Assembly (NCBI GenBank): GCA_963702235.1
Contig: CAVPBZ010000018.1
Span: 930,001-994,000, forward strand
Source: PALSA-505 sp963702235
GTDB taxonomy: Bacteria; Actinomycetota; Actinomycetes; Streptosporangiales; Streptosporangiaceae
Reading direction: 5' to 3'
DNA: 64,000 nucleotides
The position numbers and the translations under genes were made by a program. The number at the start of each line of letters is the position of its first letter. Within the stretch, counting starts at the first letter, position 1. The notes beneath the pieces are model-generated. The model was not told the DNA's origin, made no database searches, and worked only from the letters and a program-made list of their open reading frames with translations. This document shows positions 53,663-62,694 of the stretch, piece after piece.

Positions 53663-55813
53663 GTGGCGGACAAGATGGGTACCGGAGCCGCGGGCAGCTC
53701 GCAGGCGGCCGGCCAGACGAGCCCGGGCGACGTGCGGAACGTCGCGCTGGTCGGCCACTCGGGCGCGGGCAAGACCACCCTGGTGGAGGCGCTGCTCGTC
53801 CACACCGGGGCTATCCAGCGCGCCGGCCGGGTGGAAGAGGGCACCACGGTCAGCGACTACGACGAGGTAGAGGTCAGGCAGCAGCGCTCGGTCAACCTGT
53901 CGCTGGCGCCGCTGACCCATGACGGCATCAAGGTGAACCTGCTCGACACCCCCGGCTACGCCGACTTCACCGGTGACCTGCGGGCCGGGCTGCGGGCCGC
54001 GGACGCGGCGCTGTTCGCCATCTCGGCGGCCGACGGCGTTGACGGCCTGACCCGGATGCTCTGGGAGGAATGCGCGAGCATCGGCATGCCCCGCGCCGTG
54101 GTCATCACCAAGATCGACCACCAGCGGGCCGACTTCGACGAAGCGCTCGCCGCCTGCCGGGAGGCGTTCGGCGAGTCGGTCGCGCCGCTCTACCTGCCGG
54201 TGACCGGGGACGACGGGACCCCGCGCGGTCTCATCGGGCTGCTCTCGCAGCGCTTCTACGACTACTCCGGGGACAACCGGACCGAGCGCGACCCCGAGCC
54301 CGCCTACGCCGACCGGATGGAGGAGCTCCGCGGCGAGCTGATCGAGGGGATCATCCAGGAGAGCGAGGACGAGACGCTCATGGAGCGCTACCTCGCCGAG
54401 GAGGAGATCGACCCCAAGGTGCTCATCGCCGACCTGGAGAAGGCGGTGGCGCTCGGCAGCTTCTACCCGGTGCTCGCGACCTCCTGCGTCCGCGGGATCG
54501 GCCTGGAAGAGCTGCTCGAGATCATGACCGAGGCGTTCCCCTCGCCCAGTGAGCACCCGCTGCCCGCCGTCACCACGCTCGACGGCAAGCCGGTCAGCGG
54601 CCTGTCCAGCGACCCGAAGGGGCCGCTGCTGGCCGAGGTGGTCAAGACCACCTCCGACCCGTACGTGGGCCGGGTCAGCCTGGTCCGGGTGTTCTCCGGC
54701 ACGCTGCGGCCGGACGCCAGCGTGCACGTGTCCGGGCACGGGCTGGCCGAGCGCGGCCACGCCGACCACGACAACGACGAGCGGGTCGGCGCGCTCACCG
54801 CGCCGCTGGGCAAGCTGCAGCGGCCGGCCGCTTCCTGCGCGGCTGGCGACATCTGCGCGGTGGCCAAGCTCGGCTCGGCGGAGACCGGGGACACGCTCTC
54901 CGACCCGGCCCGCCCGCTCCTGATGGAGCCCTGGTCGATGCCCGAGCCGCTGCTGCCGGTCGCGATCACCGCCAAGTCCAAGGCGGACGAGGACAAGCTG
55001 TCGCAGGCCCTCAGCCGGCTCGTGGCCGAGGACCCGACGCTGCGGATGGAGATGAACGCCGACACCCACCAGCTCGTGCTGTGGTCCATGGGCGAGGCGC
55101 ACGCCGACCTGATGCTCGACCGGCTGGCCAACCGGTACGGCGTCGCGGTGGAGACGATCGGCCTGCGGGTGCCGCTGCGCGAGACCGTGGCGGCCAAGGC
55201 CACCGGGCTCGGCCGCAACGTCAAGCAGAGCGGCGGGCACGGCGAGTTCGGCATCTGCCACATCGAGGTCGAGCCGCTGCCGTCCGGATCCGGCTTCGAG
55301 TTCGTCGACAAGATCGTCGGCGGCGTGGTGCCGCGGCAGTTCATCCCCTCGGTGGAGAAGGGCATCCGGTCGCAGATGGAGCAGGGCGTGATCGCCGGCT
55401 ACCCGATGGAGGACATCAGGGTCACCCTGTACGACGGCAAGGCGCACTCGGTGGACTCCTCCGACATGGCGTTCCAGAAGGCCGGCCGGGCCGCGCTGCG
55501 GGACGCGGTGGAGAAGGCGAAGGGCGTGCTGCTCGAGCCGGTGGACGAGGTGTCGGTCCTGGTTGCCGACGACTACGTCGGCGGGATCATGTCCGACTTC
55601 CCGTCCCGGCGCGGCCGGGTGATCGGCACCGAGCCGGTCGGCACCGGGCGCACGATGGTCAAGGCGGAGGTGCCGGAGCTGGAGATCATCAGGTACGCGA
55701 TCGACCTGCGGTCGCTCTCGCACGGGACCGGCTCGTTCAGCCGCAGGTACCTGCGGCACGAGCCGCTGCCGTCGCACCTGGCGGACAAGGTGGCGAAGGA
55801 CTCCGCCAGCTGA
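53663..55813 (+). CDS. elongation factor G-like protein EF-G2
   Basis: Translational GTPase paralogue of 716 residues from GTG 53663, behind AGGAGG. G1 is GHSGAGKTTL, G3 is DTPGYADF and G4 is TKID. Domains II to V follow the EF-G layout (GIGLEELLEIM, GHGEFGICHIEVEPL, and the C-terminal DYVGGIMSDFPSRRGRV). The family is common in actinobacteria and does not replace canonical EF-G; its job is unclear. Placed between the PIM operon and thrS. Confidence 0.93.
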   Translation: MADKMGTGAAGSSQAAGQTSPGDVRNVALVGHSGAGKTTLVEALLVHTGAIQRAGRVEEGTTVSDYDEVEVRQQRSVNLSLAPLTHDGIKVNLLDTPGYADFTGDLRAGLRAADAALFAISAADGVDGLTRMLWEECASIGMPRAVVITKIDHQRADFDEALAACREAFGESVAPLYLPVTGDDGTPRGLIGLLSQRFYDYSGDNRTERDPEPAYADRMEELRGELIEGIIQESEDETLMERYLAEEEIDPKVLIADLEKAVALGSFYPVLATSCVRGIGLEELLEIMTEAFPSPSEHPLPAVTTLDGKPVSGLSSDPKGPLLAEVVKTTSDPYVGRVSLVRVFSGTLRPDASVHVSGHGLAERGHADHDNDERVGALTAPLGKLQRPAASCAAGDICAVAKLGSAETGDTLSDPARPLLMEPWSMPEPLLPVAITAKSKADEDKLSQALSRLVAEDPTLRMEMNADTHQLVLWSMGEAHADLMLDRLANRYGVAVETIGLRVPLRETVAAKATGLGRNVKQSGGHGEFGICHIEVEPLPSGSGFEFVDKIVGGVVPRQFIPSVEKGIRSQMEQGVIAGYPMEDIRVTLYDGKAHSVDSSDMAFQKAGRAALRDAVEKAKGVLLEPVDEVSVLVADDYVGGIMSDFPSRRGRVIGTEPVGTGRTMVKAEVPELEIIRYAIDLRSLSHGTGSFSRRYLRHEPLPSHLADKVAKDSAS

Positions 55814-55827
55814 GTATGGCGGTGGGG

Positions 55828-55902
55828 GGTGCCTGGCGCATTCGCTCTGCCGCCTGCCGCTTCGCGGCTTATACGGCGGCTGCCGCGAACACCCCAGGCA
55901 CC
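55828..55902 (+). other. structured region after EF-G2
   Basis: GGTGCCTGG (55828-55836) pairs with CCAGGCACC (55894-55902). Inside it, CATTCGC-type and GCCGC-TTC-GCGGC (55856-55868) stems can form. It starts 15 bases after the EF-G2 stop, so it may act as a terminator; no U-run follows. Confidence 0.45.
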
Positions 55903-55979
55903 TTGGCGAATGGGAGTTTGTCACGGCGTCGGCAGCGCTACGCTGATCGCTTTACACGGTCCCGCGGATTGGATCAGTC

Positions 55980-56464
55980 ATGTCGCAGCCCAGCCCCGGA
56001 CCGGACAAGAAGGCCGGCCTCCGCCAGCGAGGCAAGGATAGGGCCGCCGAGCGCGCGGCTCCGCTGATCGCGGCCGCGCTGGGCCCCTCGGAGCGGTTCT
56101 TGGCCGGGGCACGGATACAGAGCGCGAACAACCTGTGGTTGATGTCTCTGCCCGTCGCCTCGATGTTCTGCATAAAGCAGCACTACTTGGTGCTCACCGA
56201 CTATCACCTGGTGTTCTGCAAGGGGCGGCCGACCAGCGTCGACTTCGCCGTCCCGCGTGAGCAGGTCCGCATCAGTCACTACCGGAGGGGGGACATGTAT
56301 GTCTTGTTCGACTTTGTGTTCCCGGGCGGAACAAGCCGTCCACGGTCCGGGCGCTTCGCGTCTACCGGCCCGAGATCGAGTGGATGCTCGGCCAGCTGGG
56401 AGTGCTCGCGCCCGCGCCCGGCCAGGAGTACGGTCAGCAGTACGGGCCGCCGCTGGGCCGGTAA
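55980..56464 (+). pseudogene. small PH-like protein with a one-base frameshift
   Basis: Begins at ATG 55980. The N-terminal basic segment (KKAGLRQRGKDRAAERAAP) and FLAGARIQSANNLWLM lead to beta-rich HYLVLTDYHLVFCKGRPTSV and VPREQVRISHYRRGDMYVLFDFVFPGG, resembling bacterial PH-type domains. After that the open frame changes character. Restoring one A near 56329-56333 gives NKPSTVRALRVYRPEIEWML and an end at TAA 56462-56464, eight bases from the convergent HIT gene. Corrected length is about 161 residues. The long frame that continues antisense through HIT is spurious. Function unknown. Confidence 0.75.
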
Positions 56465-56472
56465 GCCCGCGG

Positions 56473-57045
56473 TCAGTCTTCCGGCCAGGCCTCGGCGAGC
56501 AGCTTGCGGGTGTTGGCCAGCAGTTCGGGCAGCACCTTGGTCCGCCCGACGACCGGCATGAAGTTGGTGTCGCCGCCCCACCGCGGCACCACGTGCTGGT
56601 GCAGGTGACCGGCGATGCCGGCACCGGCCACCCCGCCCAGGTTCATCCCCACGTTGAAGCCCTGGGCGGCTGAGGCCGAGCGCAGCGCCCTGATCGCGCG
56701 CCTGGTCAGCGCGCCGATCTCGGCCGTCTCCGGCTCGGTGAGATCGGTGTAGTCGGCCACGTGCCGGTACGGGCAGATCATCACGTGGCCGCCGTTGTAG
56801 GGGTACAGGTTGAGCACGGCGTACGACAGCTGCCCGCGCGCTACCACGAGCCCTTCCTCGTCCGGCAGCACCGGCGCCCGGCAGAACGGGCAGGTCTCCT
56901 CCGGCTGCGCAGCGCGGCCGTCCCCGTGCGTCTCGTCGCCGCCCTTGATGTAGGCCATCCGGTGCGGCATCCACAGCCGCTGGAAGCCGTCGGGGTCGCC
57001 GGCGCCGTCCTGGGGTGAGGAGCCGGGAGGCTCGGTGCTAGGCAT
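56473..57045 (-). CDS. HIT-family nucleotide hydrolase/phosphorylase
   Basis: 190 residues. The histidine triad is GHLHQHVVPRW near residue 145, preceded by NGGHVMICPYRHVADYTDL and MNLGGVAGAGIAG. CPFCRAPVLPDEE offers a CxxC metal site. The mycobacterial orthologue position (between thrS and pgsA) belongs to an Ap4A phosphorylase-type HIT protein; the same activity is inferred here, not shown. Co-oriented with thrS across a repeat-rich gap. Confidence 0.93.
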   Translation of the reverse strand: MPSTEPPGSSPQDGAGDPDGFQRLWMPHRMAYIKGGDETHGDGRAAQPEETCPFCRAPVLPDEEGLVVARGQLSYAVLNLYPYNGGHVMICPYRHVADYTDLTEPETAEIGALTRRAIRALRSASAAQGFNVGMNLGGVAGAGIAGHLHQHVVPRWGGDTNFMPVVGRTKVLPELLANTRKLLAEAWPED

Positions 57046-57067
57046 GGGTGCAGCTTAGGCGCACCTG

Positions 57068-57170
57068 CGGGGGGCAAGCCCCCCGAAAAGCCCCCCTGCG
57101 GGGGCCCCGAAACGCTACCCCGTGGGGCAAGCCCCCTGCAGGGGCCCGAAACGCTACCCCCGGGGGGCGA
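57068..57170. repeat. GC-rich 39-bp tandem repeats with hairpins, thrS-HIT gap
   Basis: The 135-base gap holds two copies of CCCGAAACGCTACCCC (57106-57121 and 57145-57160), spaced 39 bp, each flanked by GGGGCAAGCCCC-type blocks. CGGGGGGC-AA-GCCCCCCG at 57068-57085 is a perfect hairpin. It may terminate thrS or bind a factor; it may also be a dispersed element of the genome. Confidence 0.75.
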
Positions 57171-57180
57171 GCCCTCCGGG

Positions 57181-59259
57181 TCAGACCTGGACGCGCGCAT
57201 TGACGGCGGCCGCGATCTCGGCGATCGCCTCGTCCACCGGCACCTCGTTGCGCTGCGTCCCGTCGCGGTAGCGGAACGACACGGCGCCCGCGGCCACGTC
57301 GGCGTCGCCGGCCAGCAGCATGTAGGGGACCTTCTGCCGCTGGGCGGTGCGGATCTTCTTCTGCATCCGCTCGTCGCCGCTGTCCACCTCGACCCTGATC
57401 CCGTGCTCGCGCAGCCGCGCCGCCACCTGCTCCAGGTAGGGCACGTGCGTGTCGGCGATCGGGATGCCGGTCACCTGCACCGGCGCCAGCCAGGGCGGGA
57501 ACGCGCCGGCGTAGTGCTCGGTCAGGATGCCGAAGAACCGCTCGATCGACCCGAACAGCGCCCGGTGAATCATGATCGGCTGCACCCGGGAGCCGCCGGT
57601 CGCCTGGTACTCCAGGCCGAACCGGCGCGGCTCGTTGTAGTCCAGCTGGATCGTGGACAGCTGCCAGGTCCGGCCGATGGCGTCCCTGGCCTGCACCGAG
57701 ATCTTCGGCCCGTAGAACGCGGCGCCGCCGGGGTCGTCGACCAGCTCGAGGCCCGAGTCCACCGCGGCCTCGCGCAGCATGCTTGTGGCGTGCTCCCAGT
57801 CCTCGTCGCTGCCGACGAACTTCTCCTTCTCGTCGTCCCGGGTGGACAGCTCCAAGTAGAAGTCGCTCAGCCCGTAGTCGCGCAGCAGGTCGAGCACGAA
57901 GCCCAGCAGGCTCTTCAGCTCGGTGCCCACCTGCTCCCTGGCGCAGAAGATGTGCGCGTCGTCCATGGTCAGCCCCCGCACCCGGGTCAGGCCGTGCACC
58001 ACGCCGGACTTCTCGTACCGGTACACGGTGCCGAACTCGAACAGCCGCAGCGGCAGCTCGCGGTAAGACCGCCCCCGGGACCGGTAGATGAGGATGTGGA
58101 ACGGGCAGTTCATCGGCTTGAGGTAGTAGTCCGCGCCCTCCATGTGCATGGGCGGGAACATGTTGTCCTTGAACCAGCCCAGGTGCCCCGAGGTCTCGAA
58201 CAGCTCCGCCTTGGTGATGTGCGGGGTGTTCACGAACTCGTAGCCGGCCTCCTCGTGCCGGCGCCGCGAGTAGTCCTCCATGATCCGGCGGATCGTGCCG
58301 CCCTTGGGGTGGAAGACGGGCAGCCCGCTGCCGATCTCCGGCGGGAAGGAGAACAGGTCGAGCTCGGCGCCGAGCCGCCGGTGGTCGCGCCGCTCCGCCT
58401 CGGCGAGCCGGGTCAGGTAATCGTCCTGCACGTCGCGCGATTCCCACGCGGTGCCGTAGATCCGCTGCAGCTGCGGGTTGCGCTCGCTGCCGCGCCAGTA
58501 CGCGCCGCCGCTGCGCATCAGCTTGAACGCCGCGATGTCCCTGGTGGTGGGCAGGTGCGGGCCGCGGCACAGGTCCTTCCAGCAGACCTCGCCGGAGCGG
58601 GCGTCGAGGTTGTCGTACATCGTCAGCTCGTTCCCGCCGACCTCGACCGACTCCTCGCCGCTGGGCCCCTTCAGCCCGATCAGCTCGAGCTTGTACGGCT
58701 CCCCCGCCAGCTCGGCCCGCGCCTCGTCGCCGCTGACCACCCGGCGGGAGAACCGCTGGCCCTGCTTGACGATCTGCCGCATCCGCTGCTCGATCGCCTT
58801 AAGATCATCGGGCCCGAACGGCTCCGCTACACCGAAGTCGTAATAGAACCCGTTCTCGACCGGCGGGCCGATACCCAGCTTGGCCTCAGGGAACAGCTGC
58901 TGGACCGCCTGGGCGAGGACGTGCGCGGTGGAGTGGCGCAGGATCGACCGCCCGTCGGGACTGGCGGCCTGCACCGGATCCACCACGTCCCCGTCGGCGA
59001 GCGGGTGCGCGAGGTCGCGCAGCTCGCCGTTGACCCGGGCCGCGATCACGCCGCCGCCGGTGCCGCGCCCGGCCGGCGGGCTGGCGGCAGCGCCGTTCGG
59101 ACCCATCGCTGAACCATTTTCATCCGGCCGTCCGGGGCCCACAGTATGCGTGGGGTCTTGACCAGGATGGAAAAGGCTCATGACCTCGCCGGCCGTCGTT
59201 CCCGCGTCAACCTCGTGCTCGCTGCCTGCGAGGGTGATGCGAAGCTGGCTGGCCGACAC
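57181..59259 (-). CDS. thrS: threonine-tRNA ligase
   Basis: Class II synthetase, 692 residues from GTG 59259, behind GGGAG; an upstream in-frame start at 59316 would add 19 residues. The TGS domain (1-100) carries a Gly/Pro-rich insert. The editing domain has HSTAHVLAQAVQQLFP and the zinc-like CRGPHLPTT. The catalytic core shows MNCPFHILIYRSRGRSYRELP with the zinc Cys and motif 3 around IHRALFGSIERFFGIL. The anticodon domain is C-terminal. Mycobacterial-type neighbourhood with HIT and the PIM genes. Confidence 0.97.
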   Translation of the reverse strand: MSASQLRITLAGSEHEVDAGTTAGEVMSLFHPGQDPTHTVGPGRPDENGSAMGPNGAAASPPAGRGTGGGVIAARVNGELRDLAHPLADGDVVDPVQAASPDGRSILRHSTAHVLAQAVQQLFPEAKLGIGPPVENGFYYDFGVAEPFGPDDLKAIEQRMRQIVKQGQRFSRRVVSGDEARAELAGEPYKLELIGLKGPSGEESVEVGGNELTMYDNLDARSGEVCWKDLCRGPHLPTTRDIAAFKLMRSGGAYWRGSERNPQLQRIYGTAWESRDVQDDYLTRLAEAERRDHRRLGAELDLFSFPPEIGSGLPVFHPKGGTIRRIMEDYSRRRHEEAGYEFVNTPHITKAELFETSGHLGWFKDNMFPPMHMEGADYYLKPMNCPFHILIYRSRGRSYRELPLRLFEFGTVYRYEKSGVVHGLTRVRGLTMDDAHIFCAREQVGTELKSLLGFVLDLLRDYGLSDFYLELSTRDDEKEKFVGSDEDWEHATSMLREAAVDSGLELVDDPGGAAFYGPKISVQARDAIGRTWQLSTIQLDYNEPRRFGLEYQATGGSRVQPIMIHRALFGSIERFFGILTEHYAGAFPPWLAPVQVTGIPIADTHVPYLEQVAARLREHGIRVEVDSGDERMQKKIRTAQRQKVPYMLLAGDADVAAGAVSFRYRDGTQRNEVPVDEAIAEIAAAVNARVQV

Positions 59260-59358
59260 GGCTGACTCCCGGTGAGTGAAAGTGATGCGGGCAGAACCTG
59301 GCGCCTGCCCGTGCACAGATGCTATCTGTGCCGGGTGGCGGGGCCTCCGGGTTATCCG

Positions 59359-60291
59359 TCAGAGGCCGGCGATATCGATCAGGTCGTCGAGCACCTGGCC
59401 GAACTTGTTCGCCTGCAGCGTCAGGTGTCCGTCGCCGCGCCGCATCCTGGCGCGAGCGGCCGGGATGTGCCGGGCCAGCCACCTGCCGTGCGCCGCGGGC
59501 ACCATGCGGTCCTCGCTGCCCTGCCAGACCGCGACGCTGCCCGCCTCGGCCGGGTCGAAGCCCCAGCCAGCCACGAACGCGAGGTCGTCGTCGCGCCAGC
59601 CGGCGATGCCGCCGCTGACCGACGCGCGCAGCGATGCGGCCAGGTGGTCGGCGAACGCGCCGGTCAGCACCGCGCTGTCCGCCGCGGAGATCAGCCCGCC
59701 CAGCGCGGCGGCCAGGTCGGCGCCGCCGACGTCGCGCAGGCCGGCCGCCTCGCCGGTGAGGAAAGCGGTCAGCGCGGGCTCCCCGTACACCGCGGCGCTG
59801 AACTCCTTGACGTTCTCCGGTCCCATCCCGGCCAGCCAGTCGAGCCCGGCGGCCCCGTACGGGGCCACGCTGGCCAGCGTGGCCGCGGCCAGGCAGCGGC
59901 CGCGGAGCAGAACCGAGCAGGCGAGCGCGTGCGGGCCCCCGCCGGACCAGCCGACGGTGACGAACGCGTCGCAGCCGAGCGCGTCGAGCACCGCGGCGAC
60001 ATCGCCGGCCACGGCCGCGACGAGGCCCGGCCGCGGCGTCGAGCCCTCGTAGCCGGGCCTGGCCACCACGATCGTGCGCATCCCCCGGATCCGGGCGGCC
60101 TCGACGATGCCGGGCCACACCGCGAGACCGCCGGGAGTCCCGTTATGCAGGACGAGCGGCAGCCCCTCCTCGGGGCCGGCCAGCAGGACGTCCAGCGTGC
60201 GGCCGTCCGGCAGATCGATCGCGCGCCGTGCCGGGATCCCGGGGGCAGCGGCTCGCTCGGCTGCGCCGTCGGGCGGCTCCCCTGTCGCCAT
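59359..60291 (-). CDS. alpha/beta hydrolase
   Basis: 310 residues. The nucleophile elbow is VGWSGGGPHAL near residue 122, the acid is in QGSEDRMVP and the His in RRGDGHLTL near the C-terminus, a complete catalytic triad. HNGTPGG near residue 50 forms the oxyanion region. No signal peptide. Substrate cannot be inferred; neither neighbour is functionally linked. Confidence 0.92.
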   Translation of the reverse strand: MATGEPPDGAAERAAAPGIPARRAIDLPDGRTLDVLLAGPEEGLPLVLHNGTPGGLAVWPGIVEAARIRGMRTIVVARPGYEGSTPRPGLVAAVAGDVAAVLDALGCDAFVTVGWSGGGPHALACSVLLRGRCLAAATLASVAPYGAAGLDWLAGMGPENVKEFSAAVYGEPALTAFLTGEAAGLRDVGGADLAAALGGLISAADSAVLTGAFADHLAASLRASVSGGIAGWRDDDLAFVAGWGFDPAEAGSVAVWQGSEDRMVPAAHGRWLARHIPAARARMRRGDGHLTLQANKFGQVLDDLIDIAGL

Positions 60292-60360
60292 GGGCAGAGC
60301 GTAACGGTTCCCGGCCTGCGTGCGACGGGCGTGCGCGCGGTGTCCGCAGAATCGCGCCGC

Positions 60361-62531
60361 TCAGCTCGGGTCGTAGGTGTCCGCAGTACCAGCCGTGCGC
60401 GGGGCCACGATGGTGGAGCGGATGAGCGGGTGCCCGGCCGCGGTGACCGTCAGGCCCCGGTAGACGGCGGGCGTCTGCGGATCGCTCCACGCGTCAGTCC
60501 CGTCGGTCGCATAGAACGCAAAATCGTGCTTCCCGGCGGCCAGGGTCATGGTCGCCGAGTACGTGGCTCCGGCGGCCGGGTCACCTGAAACGTACGTGAG
60601 CGGGTAGGCGGTACCGTCCACGACCACGTCTGCCTGGGTGGGCAGGCTCGGGCCGTGGTAAACGGTGGAGAACGTGAACGGCGTGGTCGTCGTGCCGGAA
60701 GTCGGGCTGACGGCCGAGTTGCGCATGACAATCGAGGAGATCGAGAAAGTGTACTCCTGGAAAAGCTGCAACCCGGTGCCGTCGTTGAACTGGAACTGGA
60801 ACAGGTGGTCGCCCTGGCTGAGCCAGGACGTCGTGTACTGATAGGTCATGCCGGTGGTAGGACTGCCCTTTACGTAGGTCATCGGATAGGGCGTGCTGTC
60901 AATGACCGCATTGGCGACCGTCGGCACCTTCCCCGTAGCTGAAGTATATTTCACGTTGACGGTGAACGGCTGTCCCAGCTGCCCGACACCGTTGGGCTCG
61001 CCCGCAGACTCGACCTGTATAGCGGACAAGTTGAATGAGGCAACCGGCGGGCCGGTATACGACACGTTATTCAGCGGCAGCCGCCAGCCGTTCTTCCCGG
61101 CGCCGAACTGGAACCAGTAGGTGTGCGGGCCGCCGCCAGGGTGGCCGTCGCCTGGTACAGCGTCTGGTTGCTCTTCAGTTGTTTCGTCGCGGTCATCGCA
61201 ATAGAATTGCCGTCCACGACCACGTTGTGCACGGTGGGCACGGCTTGCTTGACGTAGACGACCGAGTAGGTGAACTTGGTCGCCGGGCCGCCGGCCAGCG
61301 GATCGACCGTGTTATTCAGCCCGAGCTTCAGGGCGGCGGGCACGTCATGTGGGGATTGCAGCTCGGTCGCATAGGGCAACATCGGCTCGATCAGGCCTGT
61401 ATTGGGCGGCTGCGCTGGATTGCTGAAGTCGAAGTAGTCCATGAGATCGGACGTGCTGCCCAGCGCGTCACGCGCGCCGAGGCTCGGCAGGCCGAAGTTC
61501 TCCTCGATGAACTTGGCAAACGACGCGAACTCACCCTGACTGGTGGAGATGTAACCGGGCTTGGCCCAGGGTGATATGACGAGCAACGGCACCCGCGGGC
61601 CGAGGCCGACGCCATCGACCTGAGGCGGCGCGATGTGGTCGTAGAACCCGCCGAAGTCGTCCCAGGTGACGAAAATAGCGGTGGAGGACCACGCCGGGCT
61701 GTTCATGATCGCGTTCACGGTCGAGGCCACGAAGTTCTGGGCCGGCTGGGTCGGCTGCGGCGGATGATCCGACGTCACGTCCGCGGTCGGCGTGACGAAG
61801 CTGACCGCCGGCAGCTGGTTGTTCTGCGCGTCGGTGATGATCTGCGAGGACGAGGCGCTCGGAATGCCGCTGATCGGCTGGATGTACGGTATCGCATTCC
61901 ATACCGGTGCCTGACCGTAGGCTTTCCAGGACAAGCCCGCGTTGGTGAGCTCCTGCGGTATGGAGTTGATGTTATAACAGGGATTACCGTATGATTCGGC
62001 GCCGCTTGTTGCATCACGGTTGAGTACCAGGTCGCTCAGCGCGGACTGGCAGCCAGTCAGGTGCACCGTCGAGAAGTTGCCGCCAGTCTGCGCGGCCACC
62101 ATGGCGATGTGATTCGGTGTGCTACTGGACGCGGCGTCGGTGAAGAAATTCACGCCCAGGCCGTAGTGCTTGGCATAGTCCCAGTAGGTAGGGATATCAC
62201 TCTGCTGGTACTGGACTTTACCGAGCGGATCGAAGTTGTCCATCTTGCCGCCATCAATGGCAGCTATGGCCCGCGGGCCGGAGTGACCCAGATCATTGGG
62301 CATCGGATTGGGCGCGGCCGGCTCGGTGATACCCCACTGCGTTCCCGCGACGCCAGGGAAGTTCCCGAAATAGTTATCCACCGTGTGATTCTCTTCCATG
62401 ATGACCACGACATGCTGGATCGGCGCGACCTGGGCACGTGCCGCCTTCGGGTGGTTAACGACTCCGGCTGCGGACAGAAAAGCCGCCGCCAGGACGAGCG
62501 ATGAAATCCTTCGCCAATTACGCTTCCGCAT
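60361..62531 (-). pseudogene. secreted phospholipase C-type phosphoesterase with a one-base frameshift
   Basis: Start ATG 62531 follows GGGAGGG. A basic signal peptide (MRKRNWRRISSLVLAAAFLSAAG) leads to a phosphoesterase-family domain (PF04185-like) with HVVVIMEENHTVDNYFGNFPG, TPNHIAMVAAQ and VTWDDFGGFYDHIAPP, the metal and substrate motifs of phospholipase C/acid phosphatases. The C-terminus holds three related beta modules of about 80-90 residues (VVVDGN.., VIDSTPYPMTYVKG.., VVDGTAYPLTYVSG..). A lost G near 61131-61137 splits the frame in the first module. Restoring it gives GGPHTYWFQFGAGKNGWRL and a continuous protein of about 723 residues ending at 60361. Confidence 0.88.
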
Positions 62532-62694
62532 AATCCCTCCCTGGCGAGCGTCCCCCGAGATACCGGAGATAAAGCACCGGCAAGCCATGAGCGTACCGCA
62601 TGCCCGGGACCGTGCCTCGTCTTCCCCCTGTTGTGCCCGCGGCTGCCGTAGAGTGTGCCCGCTTGCCTGATCTGCCGGAAGAACGGAGCGAGCT

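Noticed and set aside
57062..57180. Possible CRISPR or attachment site
   Set aside because: Only two to three degenerate units, made of G and C blocks, with no cas genes, integrase or tRNA nearby.
60361..61065. Independent secreted protein downstream of the phosphoesterase
   Set aside because: No signal peptide and no convincing start; it joins the phosphoesterase seamlessly after correction of one base.
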